Shown piece by piece: positions 17,295-25,976 of a stretch of DNA of 64,000 bases. Numbering within the stretch: position 1 is the first letter of the stretch; each line of letters starts with the position of its first letter. Location of the stretch: the NCBI GenBank assembly GCA_963763575.1, contig CAVXPD010000004.1, positions 930,001 through 994,000 of the forward strand, given 5' to 3'. Below the pieces are notes generated by a model. The model made no database searches. It saw only the letters and a program-made list of their open reading frames with translations, and had not been told where the DNA came from. A program made the position numbers and the translations under genes. The stretch is from Bog-473 sp963763575. Lineage in GTDB: Bacteria; Actinomycetota; Acidimicrobiia; Acidimicrobiales; RAAP-2.

Positions 17295-18125
17295 ATGGCC
17301 ACGATCGAGGAATTCCTCGCCGCCCTCACCCTCGAGCCGGTCGGCGACGACCGCTACCGCGCCACCAACCTGCCCTCGGCGCACGGCGTGGTGTTCGGCG
17401 GCCAATTGCTCGGCCAGTCCGTGATGGCGGGGTTGGCCGGCCAGGAGGGGAAGGCGGTCAAGACGATCCACACGGTGTTCGCCCGCGGCGCGTCGCACGA
17501 GGCTCCGCTCGACGTCGCGGTCGAGCGCATGCACAGCGGACGCTCCGTCGCCAGCAGCACGGTGACGATCAGCCAGGGCGACCAGCTCGTGACCCGCTCC
17601 CTCCTGCTCTTGAGCGCCAAGGAGGACGACGTGATCCGTCACGCGGACGCCCGTCGATCCACTTCGAGCCCCGACGACGTGGCCGGCCACGTCCGGGGCG
17701 AGGGGGCGTGGGAGCTCGGCATCGTCGGGAACGTCGACATCAGCGATCCCGAGCAGGTGGGGCCGCCCGAGCTCGACGTCTGGGTCCGCTTCGCGGGTGC
17801 CCCCGACGACCCCGCCACCGACCAGGCCCTCGTGGCGTACTCGACGGACGGCTTCCTCATCGGCACGGCCATGCGGCCCCACGCCGGCGTGGGCCAGGCC
17901 CAGGCCCACCAGACGCTCTCGACCGGCGTGCTGAGCCACACGCTGACCTACCACGAGCGCTGCCCGGCCGCCGAGTGGCACCTGCTCGAACAGCGCGCCA
18001 CCTACGCCGGGCACGGCCGCAGCTACGGGCGGGGCGAGATCTTCCGGGCCGACGGGCAACTGGCGGCGTCCTTCGTCCAGGACGCCATGATCCGCGCGCG
18101 CAGCGGCGGCGCCGGCAGGCTCTGA
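17295..18125 (+). CDS. Acyl-CoA thioesterase (TesB/double hotdog family)
   Basis: This 276-aa double-hotdog thioesterase starts at ATG 17295, after GGAGAAGGAGG. The N-terminal hotdog has HGVVFGGQLLGQSVMAG and the F..A...HTVFARGASHEAPLDV strand, and the C-terminal hotdog has TLSTGVLSHTLTYHERCPAAEW. These are TesB-type patterns, in which Asp/Thr/Gln residues activate water. It would release CoA from stalled or terminal acyl-CoA intermediates. The larger open frame upstream is antisense to the ALDH gene. Confidence 0.88.
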   Translation: MATIEEFLAALTLEPVGDDRYRATNLPSAHGVVFGGQLLGQSVMAGLAGQEGKAVKTIHTVFARGASHEAPLDVAVERMHSGRSVASSTVTISQGDQLVTRSLLLLSAKEDDVIRHADARRSTSSPDDVAGHVRGEGAWELGIVGNVDISDPEQVGPPELDVWVRFAGAPDDPATDQALVAYSTDGFLIGTAMRPHAGVGQAQAHQTLSTGVLSHTLTYHERCPAAEWHLLEQRATYAGHGRSYGRGEIFRADGQLAASFVQDAMIRARSGGAGRL

Positions 18126-18139
18126 GGGACTCGCCCGCC

Positions 18140-19111
18140 TCAGTCCGCGCCGAGTTGCCTGAGCTGGCGCGCCAGCCAGGCCTCCTTGCAGTGGTCCGCG
18201 AGCCGTACGGCCTCGGCGTCGGGCGCCATCTGATAGGCGTGCGGCAGCCCCGCGATCACGTGCAGTTCGCACGGCACACCGGCCCGGTTGAGCCGCAGGG
18301 CGTAGTCGGCGTCCTCGTCGCGGAAGCCGTCGATCGATCCGACGACGACGCACGTCGGCGGGAGACCCGCGAGGTCGGTGGCCCGGGCCGCCGAGGCGTA
18401 GGGCGGGATCTCGTCCGACCCGTAGAGGTCGCCGAGGTAGGACCGCCAACCGAAGTCGTTGGACTGGGCATCCCACACGTAGAGGCCGGTCGCGCCGAGC
18501 GAGGCGGTGGCCTGCCGATCGTCGAGCATGGGGCAATCGAGCAATTGAAAGGCCAGCGGGAACTCTCCACGGTCGCGCGCCAAGAGGGCCAATCCCGAGG
18601 CCAAACCCCCGCCGGCGCTCAGTCCGTAGACACCCACGCGCGTCCGGTCGACGCCGAGCTCGTCCGCGTGCTCGTGCGTCCAGCGCAGCGCGGCGTAGCA
18701 GTCCTCGAGCGGTCCGGGGTAGGGCGTCTCGGGTGCAAGCCGGTACTCCACCGAAATGCCCACCGTGTTGAGTTCGGGGCCCCACTCGTCGTGCAGTGTG
18801 TCGTCCATGTCGTAGGAGCCGATGACGTAGCCGCCGCCGTGGACGGTCACGATGGCCGGGAGCGCGCCGTCCACCCCGGCCGGACGGTGGACGCGGACGG
18901 GGACCGGTGGGTCGCCGGGGACGACGTGTTCGGTGCGCACGACGGCATTGGACAGCCTCGCCCCGGGGAACGGGGTGTTGCGGATCGTCGCGATCCCCTG
19001 TGCGTCGATCGGCGGCAGCTCGAACGCGCCGAGGATCGGGCGCAGCTCGGGATCCAGCAGTTCTCGCACGTTCACTTTGCCCACGGCCTCCTGTGCCTGC
19101 CCCGAGTTCAT
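18140..19111 (-). CDS. Alpha/beta hydrolase, hormone-sensitive-lipase-type esterase
   Basis: This 323-aa esterase of the HSL/lip family has the oxyanion motif HGGG at 91-94, the nucleophile elbow GLSAG with Ser165, an acid in GSIDGFRDED and a histidine in GLPHAYQ. No signal peptide is seen, so it is cytoplasmic. It starts 6 bp after the stop of the 19118 gene and is transcribed with it. Its place in a catabolic cluster suggests hydrolysis of an ester of the growth substrate. Confidence 0.9.
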   Translation of the reverse strand: MNSGQAQEAVGKVNVRELLDPELRPILGAFELPPIDAQGIATIRNTPFPGARLSNAVVRTEHVVPGDPPVPVRVHRPAGVDGALPAIVTVHGGGYVIGSYDMDDTLHDEWGPELNTVGISVEYRLAPETPYPGPLEDCYAALRWTHEHADELGVDRTRVGVYGLSAGGGLASGLALLARDRGEFPLAFQLLDCPMLDDRQATASLGATGLYVWDAQSNDFGWRSYLGDLYGSDEIPPYASAARATDLAGLPPTCVVVGSIDGFRDEDADYALRLNRAGVPCELHVIAGLPHAYQMAPDAEAVRLADHCKEAWLARQLRQLGAD

Positions 19112-19117
19112 GATGTC

Positions 19118-20764
19118 TCAGCCACCGACGGTCGACGCCGCTGCTGCCTTGTCCAGCGTGCGGGCGTCGGGGGCCAGGAGATAACCCTCGCGCACCTCGG
19201 CCGCGGTCGCCGCGTCCCATTTCTTCAGGAAGTCGGCGTGGGTCGGGTACAGCTGCGCCAGCTGCGACGCGCTGAACGGCACCGTCGTCCCGAAGATGCT
19301 GCAGAGGACCCCGGCGCCCACGGCGGAACTCGACGACGTCGTCTGCTGGGCCACGGGCTTGCTCGGCGCCGGCGAGGAGCCCGGTTGGCCGATACCCGAC
19401 AGCTTGGCGACCGCGGCGACGACCTGCGGCGTTCGGATGCCGCCCAGCGCGTTGCCGCTGGCATCGGTGACGAAGGCCGTCTTGCTCGCGTTGACATCCA
19501 GGCGCGGCGACTGTGGCGGCGGGTTGCCCGTGCGCACCCAGTTCTCGATGGCCGCGATCGCCGCCCGCAACTCGTAGGTGTGCGAGCCCGCGTTGATCGG
19601 CGCTTCGCAGTCGACGATGCCCGGAATCGGGTCCTTGGGCGGATTGAGCATGGAGTCGAACGCCTGGACGTCGGCCGCCCCGGTCAGGTTGTCCGAACGT
19701 GAGTAGAGCAGGCCGTAGGTGTCGTCGTGCGCCGTGCCGGCGGTCTCCCACTCCCTGATGTAGGTCGTGGGCGGTTGTCGGGCCTCGACGTAGCCGAGGA
19801 GCAACAGGTCGGCCTCGGTCTCGAAGAGCATCACGGGCACATGGAGATCCGTGCGGATGTAAGTCGGGTTCGGCGTGGCGATGGTGAGTTGCGGCGACTG
19901 TGACAGGTCCCCGCCGTCGTTGCCCCGGCTGTAGATCAGGTATCCGTCGTACACACCGACCGACAGAGGCTGGATGGCGTCGACGTAGGTCGTGAGATAG
20001 AACGCCGATTGGGACTCCCCGATCGCCAGGACCCGCTTCGGCGTGAGGCCGGCGAGCAGCTTGGCCGCCGAGGTGTGCACGGCCTCGCCGGCCTGTTCGA
20101 AGATGCTGTAGGAGTAGCTGTCGCCGGGATGGTTCAGCGCGGCGTACCGCGCCGGGTCCGTCTGCTTGATTCCACCCGCGCCGTCAGCCGTGGCGACCGA
20201 GCCGGGCACGCCATTGATCCCGCCGGCCTGCGCGTCCACGCCGACATAGGCCATGCCGGCGCGCACCATCTCCGCGTGCCCGGTCAGCCAGGCGGCGGCG
20301 GCGTCGACCCCTCCGGTGACGTTCAGCCACTCGACATCGACGGTGCCGTCGAACTTCTTCGGATTGATGGGCCGGTAGACGACGACCCGGGTCGTGTAGG
20401 GCGCCGTGCTCGCGGATGTCACGTGCCACTCGCCGTTCTTGGTCAGCGGGGTCTTGCTCGTGTATGCGCTCGCCGTCCCAGAGAGGAAGTACTCGGACTC
20501 CTCGTATCCCACCTGCGACAGCGAGAACAGCGTCGAGCCGAGGAAGGAGATCCCACTCGCGGGCAGGATCGGCCCCTGCACCGTAGGCGAAGGCACGGAC
20601 GCCTTGACTGACGCATCGGTGGCGCCGGCTCGTGCGACGTCGGGCGCGAGCGAGGTGGCGACGAGCATGACCGTGGACGCGGACAGGACGGCCCACGCCA
20701 TGACGATCCGGTGCAGACGAACGCGCTGCGCCGCCGACGTGTGACGCCACAGGTCTCTGGACAC
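19118..20764 (-). CDS. Exported alpha/beta hydrolase domain protein
   Basis: This 548-aa protein has an N-terminal basic segment and a hydrophobic helix, MAWAVLSASTVMLVATSLA, ending near APDVARAGA. That looks like a Sec signal peptide or membrane anchor. The body matches the alpha/beta-hydrolase-domain family with VVVYRPINPKKFDGTV and the likely nucleophile elbow AIGESQSAFYL. Near the end it has a Ser/Pro-rich stretch (PGSSPAPSKPVAQQTTSSSS). GTG 20764 after a G-rich ribosome site is chosen over an upstream frame extension at 20848. It may hydrolyse an extracellular ester that feeds the intracellular esterase encoded just downstream. Confidence 0.8.
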   Translation of the reverse strand: MSRDLWRHTSAAQRVRLHRIVMAWAVLSASTVMLVATSLAPDVARAGATDASVKASVPSPTVQGPILPASGISFLGSTLFSLSQVGYEESEYFLSGTASAYTSKTPLTKNGEWHVTSASTAPYTTRVVVYRPINPKKFDGTVDVEWLNVTGGVDAAAAWLTGHAEMVRAGMAYVGVDAQAGGINGVPGSVATADGAGGIKQTDPARYAALNHPGDSYSYSIFEQAGEAVHTSAAKLLAGLTPKRVLAIGESQSAFYLTTYVDAIQPLSVGVYDGYLIYSRGNDGGDLSQSPQLTIATPNPTYIRTDLHVPVMLFETEADLLLLGYVEARQPPTTYIREWETAGTAHDDTYGLLYSRSDNLTGAADVQAFDSMLNPPKDPIPGIVDCEAPINAGSHTYELRAAIAAIENWVRTGNPPPQSPRLDVNASKTAFVTDASGNALGGIRTPQVVAAVAKLSGIGQPGSSPAPSKPVAQQTTSSSSAVGAGVLCSIFGTTVPFSASQLAQLYPTHADFLKKWDAATAAEVREGYLLAPDARTLDKAAAASTVGG

Positions 20765-20902
20765 CGCTCGCACCCCCCTCTCATTGCCCCATGCGTGTGG
20801 GCGTGTCGCCGGCACAGTAGCCGCAACGCCCGCGTCGGCGGGGCTCACCCGCGGAGGCGGCTACTAGTGTCCGTGCGCACGCCGGACACGCGGGAGGGAC
20901 GT

Positions 20903-21685
20903 ATGGCACTGGAGCTGGGCGCGGCCGGGCTTCGCTTCGAACGCGAGGGCGCGGTCGCCTGGTGCGTCATCGACCGGCCCGAAGCACGTAATGCGCTGAC
21001 CCCCGCCATGTACTTCGGCATCAAGCGGGCTGTCCACGTCGTCAACCAGGACCCGGACCTGGCCGCGCTGATCATCACCGGGACCGGGGACGTGTTCGCC
21101 CCCGGCGGGGACCTGGGAGGGCGTCGGCAGGAGGGCGACGAACCGACCCCGAACATCGGCCACGACATCCTCCCGTTCCTGACCATCCGGGACAGCCGAG
21201 CGCCGGTCGTGTCGGCGGTGAACGGCATCTGCCAGGCGGGCGGGCTGCTCATCGCCGCGCTGTCGGATGTCTGCGTGGCCAGCGACCGCGCCACGTTCCG
21301 GGTGCCCGAGCTTCTGCGCGGCATCCCCGACGCCACCTACGCCGCCGTCCTGCCGGCGCACGTGGGCGTGGCGGTGGCGCGCGACCTCCTGCTGACAGGC
21401 CGGCGCTTCGACGCCGCGGAAGCCCAGCGCATCGGTCTGATCGCGCGCGTCGTCCCGCACGACCGGCTACGCGAGGCCGCGCTCGAGGTGGTCGGCGAGA
21501 TCCTCCAGACCCCTCCCGACGCCCGCACGCACACCAAGCGCATGCTCAACGAGCGCTACGGGCTGATCGACTACCAGACGATGTTCTGGGCCCTCGACGA
21601 GTCCTCCGAGCCGCGCGAAGGCATGGCGGCGTTCATGGAGAAGCGGGCGCCGCGCTGGGTGCCCGAGCAATTCTGGAAGGGCTAA
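20903..21685 (+). CDS. Enoyl-CoA hydratase/isomerase family protein
   Basis: This 260-aa crotonase-fold protein begins at ATG 20903 after CGGGAGGGAC. It shows DRPEARNALTPAMY, the first oxyanion loop VFAPGGDLGG, and the second one NGICQAGGLLIAALSDVCVAS. The catalytic helix reads ELLRGIPDATYAAVLPAHVG. It acts on an acyl-CoA intermediate (hydration or isomerisation). Its 3' end overlaps the convergent TetR reading frame by about 219 bp, which is unusual and discussed separately. Confidence 0.88.
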   Translation: MALELGAAGLRFEREGAVAWCVIDRPEARNALTPAMYFGIKRAVHVVNQDPDLAALIITGTGDVFAPGGDLGGRRQEGDEPTPNIGHDILPFLTIRDSRAPVVSAVNGICQAGGLLIAALSDVCVASDRATFRVPELLRGIPDATYAAVLPAHVGVAVARDLLLTGRRFDAAEAQRIGLIARVVPHDRLREAALEVVGEILQTPPDARTHTKRMLNERYGLIDYQTMFWALDESSEPREGMAAFMEKRAPRWVPEQFWKG

Positions 21686-22486
21686 GGAGAGGTCACCGGC
21701 GGCCGCGAGCGGACCGGGCGCGCAAGCCGCGCGGTGTGGGGACGGACTGAGGGGCCGACGAGTCTCCGGGCGCCGGCCGGTCGTGGTCGTCAGGACCGTA
21801 CGGCGCGGCGCGCAGAACCCGGTCACGCGGTCGACGTCGGTGCGGCTCGGCTCGACGCCGCGCCAGAGGAGGTCCGAGAGCGTGCCGAGCGTGGCGTGCG
21901 CGGCGAGGGCCGCATCGAGGTCGGGGGCGTCGCTGCCGAGCGCCGCCAACGGCTCGCGCAACAGGGAGGCGAGGGGGGCGGCGGCGAAATGGCGTCCTGC
22001 GGCCTGGCCGCCGTCGGCGCTGCTCCCGTTCCACAGCACGGCCAGGGTGGCGGCCGCGACGTCGCCATCGGCCTGGGCCAGCACGCCCTCGACCCAACGG
22101 CGGACCTGCGCCTCGGGGGTCCGGGCCTTGGCCATCTGGTGGGCGAGGTAGCCGCGCAGGCGCTCGGCGCCATCCTCCAACAGCGCGTTGACCAGGTCGT
22201 CCTTGGAGCGGAAGTGACGGTAGAAGGCGTCGTTGGACAAGCCGGCGACGGCGACGATGTCGGCGACGCGCGGGCGCGACGACGTGCCGCAGCGGTGCAT
22301 GACCTCGAGCGCCGCATCGAGCAGGCGCCGCACCTCACCGGCGTACTCGTCCTCCCGCTTGGCCAGGGAGCGCCGGACGATGCGGCCGGTGACGTCGGGC
22401 GCAGGCACGCCGGCAGCGGTCCGGGCGGTACGGGGCGGCCGCCCGGCCTCTTGGTCAGAAATTGGATTCTTGATATCCAGAATCAT
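21467..22486 (-). CDS. TetR family transcriptional regulator with anomalous C-terminal tail
   Basis: The TetR helix-turn-helix is clear: AGEVRRLLDAALEVMHRCG, then RVADIVAVAGLSNDAFYRHF and RSKDDLVNAL. A normal regulator would end near residue 230, but this frame continues to residue 339. The last 110 residues (RRPLSPSPHRAACAPGP and onward) are low-complexity and antisense to the enoyl-CoA hydratase gene. A frameshift near 21.8 kb or a fortuitous readthrough is likely. ATG 22486 lies within a palindrome. GTG 22408 is an alternative start. It is divergent from the ACAD at 22518 and probably represses it. Confidence 0.75.
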   Translation of the reverse strand: MILDIKNPISDQEAGRPPRTARTAAGVPAPDVTGRIVRRSLAKREDEYAGEVRRLLDAALEVMHRCGTSSRPRVADIVAVAGLSNDAFYRHFRSKDDLVNALLEDGAERLRGYLAHQMAKARTPEAQVRRWVEGVLAQADGDVAAATLAVLWNGSSADGGQAAGRHFAAAPLASLLREPLAALGSDAPDLDAALAAHATLGTLSDLLWRGVEPSRTDVDRVTGFCAPRRTVLTTTTGRRPETRRPLSPSPHRAACAPGPLAAAGDLSLALPELLGHPARRPLLHERRHAFARLGGLVEGPEHRLVVDQPVALVEHALGVRAGVGRGLEDLADHLERGLA

Positions 22487-22494
22487 ATTCTGGA
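22476..22494. promoter_or_regulatory. Operator between TetR gene and acyl-CoA dehydrogenase
   Basis: The perfect inverted repeat TCCAGAAT-CAT-ATTCTGGA spans 22476-22494. It is partly repeated on the left as GATTCT...AGAATC (22465-22484). It lies in an AT-rich gap between the TetR gene (minus) and the ACAD gene (plus), which is the standard position for an autoregulatory TetR operator. It is unrelated to the GACGTC-core sites. Confidence 0.7.
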
Positions 22495-22517
22495 CCCACC
22501 GACCGAGGGAGGGCGCC

Positions 22518-23822
22518 ATGGCGTGGGACTTCGAGACCGATCCCGAGTACCAGAAGAAGTTGGACTGGGCCGACCAGTTCGTGCGGGAGGAGGTCGAGCC
22601 ACTCGACCTGGTCTTCCCGCACCTGCAATTCACGCCGCTCGAGGGCAAGCGGCGCGAGGCCGTCGACCCGTTGAAGGAGGAGGTGCGCCGCCACGGGCTG
22701 TGGGCCACCCACCTCGGGACCGAGCTCGGCGGCCAGGGGTTCGGCCAGTTGAAGCTCGCACTGTTGAACGAGATCCTCGGCCGCTCGTCGTGGGCACCCA
22801 TCGTCTTCGGGTGCCAGGCTCCCGACACGGGCAACGCCGAGATCATCGCCCACTACGGCACGGACGAACAGAAGAAGCGCTACCTGCAGCCCCTGCTCGA
22901 CGGCGAGTGCTTCTCGAGCTACTCCATGACCGAGCCCCACGCCGGGGCCGACCCCACGCTCTTCAAGACGCGGGCGGTCAAGGACGGTGACGAGTGGGTC
23001 ATCAACGGTTGGAAGTTCTTCTCCTCCAACGCCAAGACGGCGTCGTTCCTCATCGTGATGGCGGTGACGAACCCCGACATCAGCCCCTACAAGGGCATGT
23101 CGATGTTCCTCGTGCCGACCGACACCCCGGGCGTCAACATCGTCCGCAATGTCGGCCTGTACGGCGAGCCCGTCGGTGAGGGGTCGCACGCGCTCATCCA
23201 CTACGAGGACGTGCGCGTCTCCGAGGACGCGCTGCTCGGCGGCGACGGCCAGGCCTTCGTGATCGCTCAGACGCGATTGGGCGGTGGGCGCATCCACCAC
23301 GCCATGCGGACGATCGGCATGGCCCAGAAGGCGATCGACATGATGTGCGAGCGAGCCCTCAGCCGCGAGACCCAGGGCAGCCTGCTCGCCGACAAGCAGT
23401 TCGTCCAGGGCTACATCGCCGACTCCTACGCGCAGCTCGTGCAGTTCCGGCTGTTCGTGCTCTACACGGCGTGGGAGATCGACAAGTACAACGACTACAA
23501 GCGGGTCCGCAAGGACATCGCCACGGCCAAGGTCGTCATGCCAACGGTGCTCCACGACATCGCTTGGCGGGCCATGCAGGTGCACGGTGCGCTCGGGACG
23601 ACCAACGAGATGCCGTTCTTCGGCATGATCCACGGCGCGGGCGTCATGGGACTGGCCGACGGCCCCACCGAGGTCCACAAGGTGACGGTGGCGCGCCAGG
23701 TCCTGCGCGACTACCAGGCGAGCGACGACGAGATTTGGCCGACCCAATGGCTGCCCAAGAAGCAGGAGGCGGCCCGGGCCAAGTTCGCCGAGTATCTCGA
23801 GGCGGAGGTGGCGAACCTGTGA
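22518..23822 (+). CDS. Acyl-CoA dehydrogenase (ACAD10/11-like)
   Basis: This 434-aa ACAD starts at ATG 22518 after CGAGGGAGGG. It has SMTEPHAGADPTLFKTRAV, NGWKFFSSNAKTASF, FLVPTDTPGVNIVR, and the C-terminal MQVHGALGTTNEMPFFGMI with LADGPTEVHKVTVAR. The length and motifs resemble the ACAD module of ACAD10/ACAD11 and bacterial LvaC. Its stop overlaps the start of an APH-type kinase gene as GTGA. That pairing matches the kinase-plus-ACAD module known to convert 4-hydroxyacyl-CoA through a phosphorylated intermediate. The substrate assignment is inference. Confidence 0.92.
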   Translation: MAWDFETDPEYQKKLDWADQFVREEVEPLDLVFPHLQFTPLEGKRREAVDPLKEEVRRHGLWATHLGTELGGQGFGQLKLALLNEILGRSSWAPIVFGCQAPDTGNAEIIAHYGTDEQKKRYLQPLLDGECFSSYSMTEPHAGADPTLFKTRAVKDGDEWVINGWKFFSSNAKTASFLIVMAVTNPDISPYKGMSMFLVPTDTPGVNIVRNVGLYGEPVGEGSHALIHYEDVRVSEDALLGGDGQAFVIAQTRLGGGRIHHAMRTIGMAQKAIDMMCERALSRETQGSLLADKQFVQGYIADSYAQLVQFRLFVLYTAWEIDKYNDYKRVRKDIATAKVVMPTVLHDIAWRAMQVHGALGTTNEMPFFGMIHGAGVMGLADGPTEVHKVTVARQVLRDYQASDDEIWPTQWLPKKQEAARAKFAEYLEAEVANL

Positions 23823-24913
23823 GCGCCGAGGCCGCGTCGGAGACGGAGTGGCCCGTCGGCGACGCACCGAAGATCGCCGACGTGGACAATCTCACCGCCT
23901 GGCTCGACACCCAGGGCCTCGGCGTCGGGGCGCCGCTCGAGCACGGCTACATCTCCGGGGGCAGCCAGAACGAGATCTACGAGCTGCGGCGGGGCGACCT
24001 CCACTGCGCCATGCGCATCCCGCCGCCGAGCGCGCCGGCGCCGCGCGACGAGGGGATCGTGCGGGAGTGGCGGATCATCGAGGCTCTCGACGGCACCGAC
24101 GTGCCCCACACCGAGGCCATCGCCGTGTGCACCGACCCGTCCGTGCTCGGCCGCACCTTCTACCTGATGGGTTTCGTGGACGGCTGGTCGCCCATGTCGA
24201 CCCGTCGCCAATGGCCGGCGCCCTTCGACGCGGACCTCGACGAGCGTCGTGGGCTGGGCTTCCAGCTGGTGGAGGGCATCGGGCTGCTGTCCAAAGTGGA
24301 CTGGCAGGCCAAGGGCCTGGCCGACCTGGGTCGGCCCGACGGGTTCCACGAGCGCCAGGTCGACCGCTGGACCGCGTTCTTGGAGCGGATCAAGGGACGC
24401 GACCTGCCGGGCTTCGAGGAGGCGGCGTCGTGGCTGCGGGCCCACCGACCCCTCGACTACGTCCCCGGCCTGATGCACGGCGACTATCAGTTCGCCAACG
24501 TCATGTTCTGCCACGGTGCGCCGGCGCGCCTCGCCGCCATCGTGGACTGGGAGATGGGCACCGTGGGCGACCCGAAACTGGACCTCGGTTGGGTCGTGCA
24601 TTCGTGGCCCGACGACACGTCGGACGACGAGGACCGCGCCGGCGGATACGTCGACATGACCGGCATGCCCTCGCGCGACGCGATCCTGGCGCACTACGCC
24701 GCGACGTCGGGACGCCAGGTCGACGACATCGACTACTACTGCATCCTGGCCAAATGGAAGCTGGCCGTGGTGCTCGAGCAGGGCTACCAGCGCGCCGGCG
24801 ACGACGAGAAGTTGCAGGCGTTCGGGCCGATCGTGCTCGAGCTCATGCAGTCGGCCGCCGACCTGGCCGAGTCGACCGACTACGACGTGGTGGCCGCGCC
24901 GGGCGCGAGCTGA
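23819..24913 (+). CDS. APH-type phosphotransferase (ACAD10/11 kinase-domain-like)
   Basis: This 364-aa member of the aminoglycoside phosphotransferase/choline-kinase fold has the Brenner motif HGDYQFANVMF (catalytic Asp) and the metal-binding IVDWEMGTVGDPKLDLGW. The start is the GTG of a GTGA overlap with the ACAD. In eukaryotic ACAD10/11 this kinase is fused to the ACAD, and in Pseudomonas LvaA it phosphorylates 4-hydroxyvaleryl-CoA. The most likely role is therefore phosphorylation of a hydroxyacyl-CoA before elimination by the neighbouring ACAD. Antibiotic resistance is unlikely in this operon. Confidence 0.87.
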   Translation: MSAEAASETEWPVGDAPKIADVDNLTAWLDTQGLGVGAPLEHGYISGGSQNEIYELRRGDLHCAMRIPPPSAPAPRDEGIVREWRIIEALDGTDVPHTEAIAVCTDPSVLGRTFYLMGFVDGWSPMSTRRQWPAPFDADLDERRGLGFQLVEGIGLLSKVDWQAKGLADLGRPDGFHERQVDRWTAFLERIKGRDLPGFEEAASWLRAHRPLDYVPGLMHGDYQFANVMFCHGAPARLAAIVDWEMGTVGDPKLDLGWVVHSWPDDTSDDEDRAGGYVDMTGMPSRDAILAHYAATSGRQVDDIDYYCILAKWKLAVVLEQGYQRAGDDEKLQAFGPIVLELMQSAADLAESTDYDVVAAPGAS

Positions 24914-24937
24914 GCTCCGCGTCCGCGATCGCTGTCC

Positions 24938-25939
24938 ATGCGTGCCGCGCTCGTCCCCACCTACGGGGGACCAGAGGTCGTGGAGCTGGCCGACGTGCCC
25001 GAGCCGCCGATTCGACCGGGCCAGGTGCGGGTGCGCATACACGTCGGGGCGGTCAACTTCCCCGACGTGCTCGTCGTTGCGAACACGTACCAGGTCTCAG
25101 TGCCCACGCCCTTCATTTTGGGCAGCGAATACGCGGGCACGGTGGTCGAGCTCGGAGAGGGCGCAGACGGCCTCTCATTGGGTGACCGCGTCTTCGGCTC
25201 GACCATCGTGGGCGCCTTCGCCGAGGAGATCGTCGTGGCGCCGACGAACCTCATGCGGATCCCCGACGGGGTGCCAGACCGCACGGCCGCCGCCTTCGGC
25301 GTGGCCTACCGCACCGCGTACCACGTGCTGCGTTCGGTGGCCCGGCTGCGCCAGGGAGAGGAGCTCGTCGTACTCGGTGCCGGTGGCGGCGTGGGCTCGG
25401 CCGCGGTGCAGCTGGGCGCCGTGCTCGGCGCCACCGTCACCGCGGTGGCGTCGACGCCCGAGAAGCTCGAGGCGGCCCGGGCCCTGGGGGCGACGCGGCT
25501 GATCGACCACCGGGCCGGCGACCTGCGCCAGGCCCTGCGCGACGCGCTGCCGGGCGGGGCGGACGTCGTCGTCGACCCGGTCGGGGGCGAGCTGGCCGAG
25601 CCGGCCCTGCGCGCCCTGCACTTCGGGGGCCGCTTCGTCACCGTGGGCTACGCCTCGGGCTCCATCCCCCGGGTTCCTCTCAATTTGGTCCTGCTGAAGG
25701 GATGCCAGATCCTCGGCTTCCAATTCGGCGACTGGGCCCGCTACCGGTCCGAAGAGATGGCGCGCAACGACCGCGAGCTGCTCGACCTCCTGGTCACGGG
25801 CCGGGCCGCCCCTCTGATCGGTGCGACCTTCTCCCTGGCCGAGGCCGGAGCGGCCCTGCGCCACGTGGCCGACGGCACTGCGGTCGGCAAGGTGGTCGTG
25901 GAGGTCGGGCCTGGAGAGCGTGCCCACGGAGCGGGCTAA
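24938..25939 (+). CDS. NADPH:quinone oxidoreductase-like zinc-independent MDR enzyme
   Basis: This 333-aa medium-chain dehydrogenase/reductase of the quinone oxidoreductase type has GAVNFPDVLVV, ILGSEYAGTVVELG and the NADPH motif VLGAGGGVGSAAVQLGAVLGA. The zinc-binding cysteines are absent. It lies 24 bp downstream of the kinase gene in the same orientation, so it is co-transcribed. It may act as an enoyl reductase in the branch. Operator site E starts at its stop codon, so the next gene has a separate promoter. Confidence 0.9.
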   Translation: MRAALVPTYGGPEVVELADVPEPPIRPGQVRVRIHVGAVNFPDVLVVANTYQVSVPTPFILGSEYAGTVVELGEGADGLSLGDRVFGSTIVGAFAEEIVVAPTNLMRIPDGVPDRTAAAFGVAYRTAYHVLRSVARLRQGEELVVLGAGGGVGSAAVQLGAVLGATVTAVASTPEKLEAARALGATRLIDHRAGDLRQALRDALPGGADVVVDPVGGELAEPALRALHFGGRFVTVGYASGSIPRVPLNLVLLKGCQILGFQFGDWARYRSEEMARNDRELLDLLVTGRAAPLIGATFSLAEAGAALRHVADGTAVGKVVVEVGPGERAHGAG

Positions 25940-25956
25940 TATCGACGTCGATGTCA
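25935..25956. promoter_or_regulatory. Pathway operator, site E (upstream of CoA transferase operon)
   Basis: On the minus strand this reads TGACATCGACGTCGATATTA, a near-perfect match to the shared consensus. It contains the palindrome ATATCGACGTCGATGT. It overlaps the stop codon of the oxidoreductase and lies about 21 bp before the GTG of the CoA transferase, whose ribosome site CAGGGAGGG follows it directly. Confidence 0.6.
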
Positions 25957-25976
25957 GAAGCACAGGGAGGGACGCG

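Noticed and set aside
23819..24913. APH-domain protein as an aminoglycoside resistance gene
   Set aside because: It overlaps an acyl-CoA dehydrogenase and matches the ACAD10/11-type kinase context, not a resistance gene context.
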